DNA of 13,890 nt, taken from the NCBI GenBank assembly GCA_019136395.1, contig JAGVUH010000417.1, positions 1 through 13,890 of the forward strand, given 5' to 3'. This document shows positions 7,322-12,285 of the stretch, piece by piece. This DNA comes from Gammaproteobacteria bacterium (GTDB taxonomy: Bacteria > Pseudomonadota > Gammaproteobacteria > Chromatiales > Chromatiaceae). A program made the translations under genes and the position numbers. Every line of letters starts with the position of its first letter. Position 1 is the first letter of the stretch. The notes under the pieces are model-generated. The model searched no databases, was not told the DNA's origin, and saw only the letters and a list, made by a program, of their open reading frames with translations.

Positions 7322-8326
7322 ATGCCCCCCCTGGCCCTGGTCCTGGATGGCCTGCTAGCCCTATCGATCCTGGGCCTGGCCTTCTGGGTGCTGAACACCG
7401 GCACCCTGTTTCGCGCCGCCGTGGGCTTCACCCTCTTCGGCATGCTGGCCGCGCTGATCTGGACGCGCCTGGCGGCGACCGACGTGGCCCTCACCGCCGC
7501 CGCCCTGAGTGGCGGGTTGACGGGTATCCTGTTCCTGGTCGCCGCCAGACGCCTGCCGTCGGATGCATGCACCCCCAGGCCGAGCCGGGGAATCCGCCTC
7601 CTGGTGGGCCTGGTCTCGATCCTGGTGACCCTGGGGATCTCGCTGCTGGTGGTGGACGCGACCCAGGCACCCGCCAGTAGTCTGGCCCCCTTGGTAACGG
7701 AACACCTGGCCGCGACCGGTCTCGGCAATCCCGTCACCGGGGTACTGCTCGGCTTTCGTGCCCTGGACTCCCTGACCGAGGGCTTGATCCTGGTGATGGT
7801 CCTGGTGGGTCTCTGGTCCCTGACGCCGGACCCTGGCTGGGACGGCCGCCCCAGGCTCCCCCATCTGGCGCATCCCGCGCCGGGCCTGCGGCGCCTGGCG
7901 CGGGTCCTGCTGCCCTCTGGTCTCCTGGTCGGTATTTATCTGGCCTGGACCGGAAGTCATCACCCTGGCGGGCCTTTTCAGGGTGGCGCCGTCCTCGCGG
8001 CCACCTGGTTGCTGGCCATGATCGCCGGGCTGACGCGCCCGCCCGCGGTCCGCGGTCGGGTCTTGCGCTGGCTGCTCATCACCGGCCCCCTGGTCTTCAT
8101 CCTCGTCGGCTTCGCCAGCAACTGGCTGGACATGGGCTTTCTCGCCGATCCCGAGGGTTGGGCCAGGTACTCCCCCCTCGTCATCAAGGCCGGCCTGACC
8201 CTGTCCATCGCCATCGCCCTGGGGCTGCTGCTCGTCAGCACCGCCGCCAGCGACGCCGGGAGCGACACCGCCAGCACCACCGTGAGCGCCACCGTGAGCG
8301 ATGCCGGGAGCGAGCGCGGGCCATGA
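7322..8326 (+). CDS. Mrp/MBH-type antiporter subunit: DUF4040 (MbhD/E-like) fused to MnhB
   Basis: This is an inner-membrane protein of 334 residues joining modules that in Mrp antiporters sit at the C-terminus of MrpA and in MrpB. Residues about 5-77 are a DUF4040/MbhD-like three-helix unit (TDVALTAAALSGGLTG, 53-68). Residues about 90-168 match the MbhE-like unit (NPVTGVLLGFRALDSLTEG, 136-154, with Glu153). Residues 190-305 are MnhB, shown by LLPSGLLVGIYLAWTG and HHPGGPFQGG (214-222). The Glu commonly found in the DUF4040 motif (ALTEA) is Ala here. The C-terminal 25 residues are Ser/Ala/Asp/Thr low-complexity. GAGG sits 6 bases before ATG 7322 and overlaps the pldA stop region; the stop overlaps the next start as ATGA. 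Its role is probably ion (Na+ or H+) translocation with the two following subunits. Confidence 0.85.
   Translation: MPPLALVLDGLLALSILGLAFWVLNTGTLFRAAVGFTLFGMLAALIWTRLAATDVALTAAALSGGLTGILFLVAARRLPSDACTPRPSRGIRLLVGLVSILVTLGISLLVVDATQAPASSLAPLVTEHLAATGLGNPVTGVLLGFRALDSLTEGLILVMVLVGLWSLTPDPGWDGRPRLPHLAHPAPGLRRLARVLLPSGLLVGIYLAWTGSHHPGGPFQGGAVLAATWLLAMIAGLTRPPAVRGRVLRWLLITGPLVFILVGFASNWLDMGFLADPEGWARYSPLVIKAGLTLSIAIALGLLLVSTAASDAGSDTASTTVSATVSDAGSERGP
8246..8320 (+). repeat. low-complexity GC-rich near-repeats at the end of the mnhB-like gene
   Basis: The codons for residues 309-333 consist of near-copies of units such as agcgacgccggg, agcgacaccgcc and accgtgagcgcc. They encode the tail SDAGSDTASTTVSATVSDAG. 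The tail is beyond the last membrane helix and is not part of the MnhB family core. Confidence 0.55.
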
Positions 8327-8793
8327 CCAGCCTGGCCCTCTTCGGTTTCTGCGGCGCGGCGCTGGTCGGGCTGGGGCTTTATGGCGTCCTCTGTCACCCC
8401 GGGGCCCTGCGCAAGATCATCGCCCTCAACCTGCTCGATAGCGGCGTCTTCCTGCTCTTCGGGGTCATCGCGCGGCGGGGGGGCGGCTTCCTGGACGGGG
8501 AAGCGGCGCTGGGCAGTGATCCGGTCCCCCAGGCCCTGGTCATCACCGGCCTGGTGGTGGCCTTTGCCGCCACCGCCCTGGGCGTGGCCCTGGTCCTGCG
8601 CCTGGCCGCGGCGAGCGTGGATGCGGATGCTGGCGCTGAGGTTGCCCCTGATGCTGACGCTGGCGTGGGCGCCGACGCTGACACTTTCGCTGACGTCGAG
8701 CGGGATAGGGCGCCGGCCGGGGCCCGACCCCAGGCCGATGGGTCCCGCGAATCAAAGGCAATTATCCAACCGCGCCCCATGGTGACCCCATGA
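8323..8793 (+). CDS. MnhC/NuoK-like antiporter subunit with acidic C-terminal tail
   Basis: This predicted three-helix inner-membrane subunit has 156 residues, against about 110-125 for typical MnhC. Helices lie near 4-24, 30-50 and 68-95. The signature DPVPQALVITGLVVAFA (66-82) is the MnhC/NuoK motif, and ALRKIIALNLLDSGVFLLF (28-46) matches the second-helix region. Residues 98-156 form an unusual hydrophilic tail: first Asp/Ala/Val low-complexity (VDADAGAEVAPDADAGVGAD), then Arg/Pro-rich. The start overlaps the upstream stop as ATGA, and its own stop overlaps the next start in the same way. Such tight coupling suits subunits of one complex. It probably partners the MnhD-like subunit. Confidence 0.85.
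   Translation: MTSLALFGFCGAALVGLGLYGVLCHPGALRKIIALNLLDSGVFLLFGVIARRGGGFLDGEAALGSDPVPQALVITGLVVAFAATALGVALVLRLAAASVDADAGAEVAPDADAGVGADADTFADVERDRAPAGARPQADGSRESKAIIQPRPMVTP
8614..8703 (+). repeat. near-repeats coding the Asp/Ala tail of the MnhC-like protein
   Basis: Codons for residues 98-127 are repeated near-copies of gatgctgacgct / gcggatgctggc units. They encode an alternating Asp-Ala-Val tail. A similar low-complexity tail ends the preceding gene. Confidence 0.55.
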
Positions 8794-10397
8794 CGGCGGT
8801 CGAGGCCCTCCTGGCGGTTGTCCGCTCCTTCGGCAGCGACACGGTCGCCGTCCTGTTTGACCTGGGCGAAAAACTCCTGCCCCTGACACTTTTCCTGCCC
8901 ATGATCGCCATGTTGCTGGCGTTCGCCCTGGGTGGGCGGATCGCGGGGCGCCTTGCCCTGGGCTTTCTGACCCTGGGCCTGCTGCTCGCGGTCGCTATCG
9001 CCACGGCCGTCCTGGGGCGAGGGGAGCCCCTGATCTACGACCTGGGGGGCTGGGCACCACCCTTGGGTATCCGCCTCCAGGCCGACGGGGCTGCGGCGCT
9101 CCTGCTGGTGGTGAGTTCCTTGGTCTTGCTGGCCACCGCCCTCTATGCCCGGGCGGATTTCCGCCTCCAAGCCGGGGTCGGGGAGACCCGGGAGGCCCTG
9201 ACCTTCTGGACCCTGATGATGGGGGTCTGGTTTGGTCTGGACAGCATCCTGCTCAGCCAGGACCTCTTCAATCTCTACGTCGCCCTGGAATTCCTCACCT
9301 TCGCCGCCGTCCCCCTGGTCTGCCTCAAGGGGACGCCGGAAACCCTGGTCGCGGCCCTGCGCTACCTGCTTTTCGCCCTGATGGGCTCCATGCTCTATCT
9401 GCTGGGGGCGGCGCTGCTCTACGGGGCCTATGGCACCCTGGACCTGGCGCTGCTGGCGGCCCAGATACCCCAGACGCCCCCCTTGCCCCGCGCCCCGGCC
9501 ATCGCCGCGGGGCTCATGACCGCCGGGCTGCTGGCCAAGACCGCGCTGTTTCCGCTGCACCTCTGGCTAGCGCCGGCCCATGCCGGGGCACCGCCAGCGG
9601 CCAGCGCCATGCATGCCGCCCTGGTGGTCAAGGCCTCCTTCTTTCTGCTCATGCGCCTCTGGTTTGACGCCATGCCCGGGCTCCTGGCCCAGTCGGGCGC
9701 TCAGGTCCTCGGCCTCCTGGGGGCGAGCGCGATTATCTACGGCGGCCTCCAGGCCTTCCGCCAGCGGCGTCTCAAGCTGCTGGTGGCCTACTCGACCCTG
9801 GCCCAGCTCGGCTACCTCTTCATGATCTTTCCCCTGGGCACGGTCGCCTTCGGCCCTGGCACCAGCGCGGTGAACGCGGGCCTGCTCCAGGTGGCGGCCC
9901 ACGCCAGCGCCAAGGCGGCGATGTTCATGGCGGCGGGGCTCATGGCGGCCTCCCTGGGCCATGACCAGATCCGCCACCTAAGTGGCATCGGCCGCCGCCT
10001 GCCCCTGACCCTGCTGGCCTTCGCGGTGGGTGGCCTGGCCCTGACCGGGCTGGTGGCGACCAGCGGCGCCTATCAGGTCAAGACCTGGCTCAGTGGGGCG
10101 GCCCTGGCCAGCGGCCAGCCCGGCTGGGGTCTGGTGATGCAGGCCGGTGGCTGGCTCACCCTGGCCTACCTGCTGCGGGTCTGCTACCAGGCCTTGTTCG
10201 GGACCCCCGCCGGCCCGACGGGGGCGGTCGGGCCGGTCCCGGTTCCCGTCCCGGCCCTGGCGCGGACCCCGCTGCATCGGCAACTGCTGGCCCTGGGACT
10301 GGCGCTCAGTTCCTTGCTTCTGGCCCTCCTGCCGCCGAGCTGGCTGGGCTTGGCGGACCTGGGCCGGCCCCTGCTGGCCGGGTTCGGTCCGCCATGA
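8790..10397 (+). CDS. MnhD/NuoM-like ion-translocating antiporter subunit
   Basis: This is a polytopic inner-membrane protein of 535 residues from the proton-conducting transporter family (MrpA/MrpD, NuoL/M/N, MbhH). All residues expected for ion transfer are visible: Glu167 in helix 5 (NLYVALEFLT), Lys250 with FPLHLWLAPAHAGAP (254-268), Lys281 (VVKASFFLLMR), His371 and Lys375 (HASAKAAMF) and Lys431 in the late helix (YQVKTWL). The sequence LLVAYSTLAQLGY (330-342) is also typical. The length fits MrpD-type subunits, and the long C-terminal helix of NuoL is absent. ATGA overlaps exist at both ends. With the MnhB and MnhC genes it could form a compact Na+/H+ antiporter-like complex or a membrane arm for another enzyme; no MnhA, E, F or G follows. 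Confidence 0.87.
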   Translation: MTAVEALLAVVRSFGSDTVAVLFDLGEKLLPLTLFLPMIAMLLAFALGGRIAGRLALGFLTLGLLLAVAIATAVLGRGEPLIYDLGGWAPPLGIRLQADGAAALLLVVSSLVLLATALYARADFRLQAGVGETREALTFWTLMMGVWFGLDSILLSQDLFNLYVALEFLTFAAVPLVCLKGTPETLVAALRYLLFALMGSMLYLLGAALLYGAYGTLDLALLAAQIPQTPPLPRAPAIAAGLMTAGLLAKTALFPLHLWLAPAHAGAPPAASAMHAALVVKASFFLLMRLWFDAMPGLLAQSGAQVLGLLGASAIIYGGLQAFRQRRLKLLVAYSTLAQLGYLFMIFPLGTVAFGPGTSAVNAGLLQVAAHASAKAAMFMAAGLMAASLGHDQIRHLSGIGRRLPLTLLAFAVGGLALTGLVATSGAYQVKTWLSGAALASGQPGWGLVMQAGGWLTLAYLLRVCYQALFGTPAGPTGAVGPVPVPVPALARTPLHRQLLALGLALSSLLLALLPPSWLGLADLGRPLLAGFGPP

Positions 10398-10768
10398 AGG
10401 TTGGCCCCCCGCCTCCACCCCTGATCAGGGTCCTGGCGCTGCTGGACCGCTCATTGGCCCGCCTGGAACGTGGCCTTAACCTCTGGCCCCTGGCCGGGCT
10501 TCTGCTGTTGACACTGGCCAGTATCCTGACCCTCACGGCCCTTTACCGCCCCCACGCCGCCCCTGTCTTGCCGGGAGTCAGGGGCGGGACTAACATCCCG
10601 CCATCAGACTTGGCAGCTCGATCGGATATTCCCCAACCTGACAATTCCAAGTCTCTATACTTGCTCCTGACCTGGCTGAAATGGCCCGGTTCCGATTTCA
10701 GCCTGACGATCTCTTCATCCCCGCTCAATACCCCGCCGCTGGCGGACGAGGAAGCTCATGTTCAATAA
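10394..10768 (+). CDS. small one-helix protein at operon end, unrecognised; C-terminal half doubtful
   Basis: I do not recognise this 124-residue ORF. Its ATG overlaps the MnhD-like stop as ATGA, and its stop overlaps the next gene by 11 bases. Residues 1-60 look coding: mostly G/C third bases, an amphipathic start (LLDRSLARLERGLN, 16-29) and one membrane helix (about 30-51). From about residue 65 the third bases turn A/T-rich, the sequence loses character, and the DNA holds three perfect inverted repeats. The real protein may be about 60 residues, with the remainder created by a lost stop codon or frameshift. It could be a small accessory subunit of the Mrp-like complex, as MnhF and MnhG are small membrane proteins, but it does not resemble either. 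Confidence 0.5.
   Translation: MKVGPPPPPLIRVLALLDRSLARLERGLNLWPLAGLLLLTLASILTLTALYRPHAAPVLPGVRGGTNIPPSDLAARSDIPQPDNSKSLYLLLTWLKWPGSDFSLTISSSPLNTPPLADEEAHVQ
10557..10602 (+). promoter_or_regulatory. two overlapping, mutually exclusive hairpins
   Basis: Hairpin A has perfect 9-bp arms CCGCCCCTG (10557-10565) and CAGGGGCGG (10579-10587) with a 13-base loop. Hairpin B has perfect 6-bp arms GGCGGG (10583-10588) and CCCGCC (10597-10602) with an 8-base loop. They share bases 10583-10587, so only one can form at a time. No T-run follows either stem. They could act in termination, attenuation or mRNA stability at the end of the mnh-like genes. Confidence 0.4.
10656..10661 (+). promoter_or_regulatory. 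possible -10 element of the DUF3611-like gene
   Basis: TATACT matches the -10 consensus at five of six bases and lies about 97 bases before the next ATG, in locally AT-richer DNA. No good -35 stands at 16-18 bases upstream, so support is weak. Confidence 0.2.
10674..10703. promoter_or_regulatory. perfect 9-bp inverted repeat before the DUF3611-like gene
   Basis: GGCTGAAAT (10674-10682) and ATTTCAGCC (10695-10703) are perfect reverse complements separated by 12 bases. The repeat ends 54 bases before the next start codon and just downstream of the TATACT hexamer. It could be an operator for a dimeric regulator or an RNA hairpin; the absence of a T-run argues against a simple terminator. Confidence 0.4.
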
Positions 10769-11360
10769 AAAGACCCTGAATGATCCCCAGTACGCCAAGC
10801 TCGAGACCCTGGCCCTCACCTTTCAGCGCACCGGCCGCATCGGCTTCTGGTCGCAATTCTGGTTGGCCACTTTCCCCATCGCGGCCATGGTCTTCGTCCT
10901 CTTTTTCGCCGGCAATCTCGCTGGCACCCGTTCCGGGTCGGCCGTCATCGAGTGGCTGACCTACGCCAACATCCTCGTCCTGCTCTTCACCACCTGGTGG
11001 TTCAGCGGCTACCGTCGCCTGGGACGGGCGATCGGCGATCCCGCCACCCGGCCCGACAGCGAGGCGGTCGTCGGCAAGGTCTGGACCGGCCTGGTGGCCA
11101 GCACCCTGGGTATCGCCTTCTCGATTCTGGTCATGTTGTTTGACGTCGGCCAGATCTTTTTCTATTTCCTGACCGCGCCCCAGGGCGGCGTGCCCACCGT
11201 GCAGATGGGGGGTGGCACCTTCGTCTCCGCCATCGACATGGCCAGTCTCTTCGCCCTGGTCCTGGTCATGGCGGCGGAGGTCCTGGCGACCCTGATGGGC
11301 CTCTGGCTGCTGTTCCGCACCACCCAGGCCTACAGCGCGGCCAAGACCCGCTCGGCCTGA
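10758..11360 (+). CDS. DUF3611-like four-helix membrane protein
   Basis: This is a predicted inner-membrane protein of 200 residues with helices near 33-55, 62-85, 108-138 and 159-186. The N-terminal pattern of an amphipathic helix followed by FQRTGRIGFWSQFWLA (22-37), and the following WWFSGYRRLGRAIGDP (80-95), resemble the DUF3611 family. That family is found in cyanobacteria and proteobacteria and includes the plastid protein Tic21/PIC1. The match is from memory of the pattern, not a search. The start is supported by GAGGAAG just upstream of ATG 10758. It may be the last gene of the upstream operon or have its own promoter in 10600-10720. A strong hairpin follows. No biochemical role can be assigned. 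Confidence 0.6.
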   Translation: MFNKKTLNDPQYAKLETLALTFQRTGRIGFWSQFWLATFPIAAMVFVLFFAGNLAGTRSGSAVIEWLTYANILVLLFTTWWFSGYRRLGRAIGDPATRPDSEAVVGKVWTGLVASTLGIAFSILVMLFDVGQIFFYFLTAPQGGVPTVQMGGGTFVSAIDMASLFALVLVMAAEVLATLMGLWLLFRTTQAYSAAKTRSA

Positions 11361-11374
11361 GGCGGCCATTCCGC

Positions 11375-11400
11375 GGGATGCCCCCGACCGGGGGCATCCC
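11375..11400 (+). terminator. perfect 11-bp hairpin terminator
   Basis: GGGATGCCCCC (11375-11385) and GGGGGCATCCC (11390-11400) form a perfect stem with a 4-base loop (GACC), 14 bases after the stop of the DUF3611-like gene. Only a short T pair follows, so it is a strong hairpin without a classical U-tract. Its position between two genes with no overlap fits a transcript end. Confidence 0.6.
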
Positions 11401-11503
11401 ACCTTGCTGCCAGCCAAGCCCATCCCACCCCGCCCCCCCGCTTGAACATCCCGGCCTCAGGCCCCGCCGCTACGCGGCCAGCCGATCCAGGCCGATGGAG
11501 CCT

Positions 11504-12118
11504 ATGAAACGCATCCTCCCGCTGCTGCTCCTGGGGGCGCTGATCCTGGCCTTCCTGACCCTGGGCCTGGACCAGTACCTGACCCTGGAGGCCTTTCATG
11601 AGAGTCACGAGGCCATCGAGGCCTGGTTGGAGGACCATCTGCTGCTGGGCATCGCCAGCTACCTGGCCGCCTTCAGCCTCCTGACGCTCTTTCTTCCCAT
11701 CGCTGCCCTCATGACCCTGGTGGCCGGCGCTCTGTTCGGCTTCTGGAAGGGCGTGCTGGTCGCCTCCTTCACCGCCGCCCTGGCCAGCACCCTGGCTTTC
11801 TGGCTGTCGCGCTTCGTCCTGCACGATCTCGTCCAGCGCCATTTCGGGGAGCGCATCGCCGTCGTGAATGCCGGGGTCGCCCGCGACGGGGCCTTTTACC
11901 TCTTTTCCCTGCGCCTGGTGCCCGTCATCCCCTTTTTCATCATCAATCTGGTCATGGGCCTCACCCCCATGACGACTCGCACCTTCTACGCGGTGACCCA
12001 GGCCGGGATGCTGGCCGGCATCCTGATCTACGGCTCCCTGATCTTGCTGGGGGTCTTCCCCCTCGTCGCCAAGTGGGGCCTGCGCGCGATCCGCGGCCGG
12101 CCCGCGTCACCAGACTAG
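11504..12118 (+). CDS. TVP38/TMEM64 family (DedA superfamily) membrane protein
   Basis: This polytopic inner-membrane protein has 204 residues. VTT-domain proteins of the DedA superfamily act in membrane homeostasis, and several members are proposed lipid scramblases or flippases. Signs of the family are FLPIAALMTLVAGALFGFWKG (63-83, re-entrant region with GALFG), a following helix ending FWLSRF (99-104), and FSLRLVPVIPFFIINLVMG (134-152), which holds the conserved Arg-x-x-Pro and Pro-Phe...Asn pattern. Helices lie near 4-22, 45-65, 70-102, 133-153 and 165-190. ATG 11504 is preceded by GGAG at only 3 bases; ATG 11495, three codons upstream, is an equal alternative. It lies after a terminator hairpin and converges on the histidine kinase gene. 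Confidence 0.8.
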   Translation: MKRILPLLLLGALILAFLTLGLDQYLTLEAFHESHEAIEAWLEDHLLLGIASYLAAFSLLTLFLPIAALMTLVAGALFGFWKGVLVASFTAALASTLAFWLSRFVLHDLVQRHFGERIAVVNAGVARDGAFYLFSLRLVPVIPFFIINLVMGLTPMTTRTFYAVTQAGMLAGILIYGSLILLGVFPLVAKWGLRAIRGRPASPD

Positions 12119-12127
12119 GGCTTTGAC

Positions 12128-12142
12128 GAACAGTATTTGTTC
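12128..12142. other. short inverted repeat between convergent genes
   Basis: GAACA (12128-12132) and TGTTC (12138-12142) flank a 5-base spacer, 10 bases after the stop of the TVP38-type gene. It is too weak for a confident terminator call and is noted as the only symmetric structure I found here. Confidence 0.2.
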
Positions 12143-12168
12143 AGACCTGGATGGCCAGCGGCTCGACG

Positions 12169-12285
12169 TCAACCACCGGAATCCGCCTGGGAAAAAGCCT
12201 GGAAGATTCGTTGCCGTTCCTCGGTGGTCAGGCCGATGCCCGTGTCGCTGACGTCGAAGCGTAAGCTCGTTTCCTCTAGTAATGA
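12169..12285 (-). pseudogene. remnant of a second histidine-kinase ATPase domain
   Basis: In the minus-strand frame adjacent to the kinase gene, about 35 codons read as the middle of a HATPase domain: a TSLRFDVSDTGIGL strand with the G1 box, then TEERQRIFQAFSQAD with the F box. A TGA stop ends the frame three codons later (12171-12169). Upstream in this frame there is no start, no N box and a TGA near 12345; downstream the G2 box (GGTGLGL) is missing. The fragment overlaps the end of the intact kinase gene by a few bases. It is clearly diverged from the intact kinase's own ATPase segment (QDTGIGIEP...FSAFTQAD), so it is not a recent copy. It most likely remains from a neighbouring kinase gene lost by deletion or recombination. 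Confidence 0.7.

Noticed and set aside
8394..9560. 388-codon minus-strand open frame opposite the mnhC/mnhD-like genes
   Set aside because: Gln/Gly/Arg-rich antisense shadow; it spans two well-supported plus-strand genes.
10508..10513. Perfect TTGACA -35 hexamer inside the small ORF
   Set aside because: No -10-like hexamer stands 16-18 bases downstream, and it lies within the membrane-helix codons.
12128..12142. GAACA-N5-TGTTC as an SOS (LexA) box
   Set aside because: Spacing and sequence fit neither the CTGT-N8-ACAG box of gammaproteobacteria nor GAAC-N4-GTTC, and it sits between gene ends, not at a promoter.
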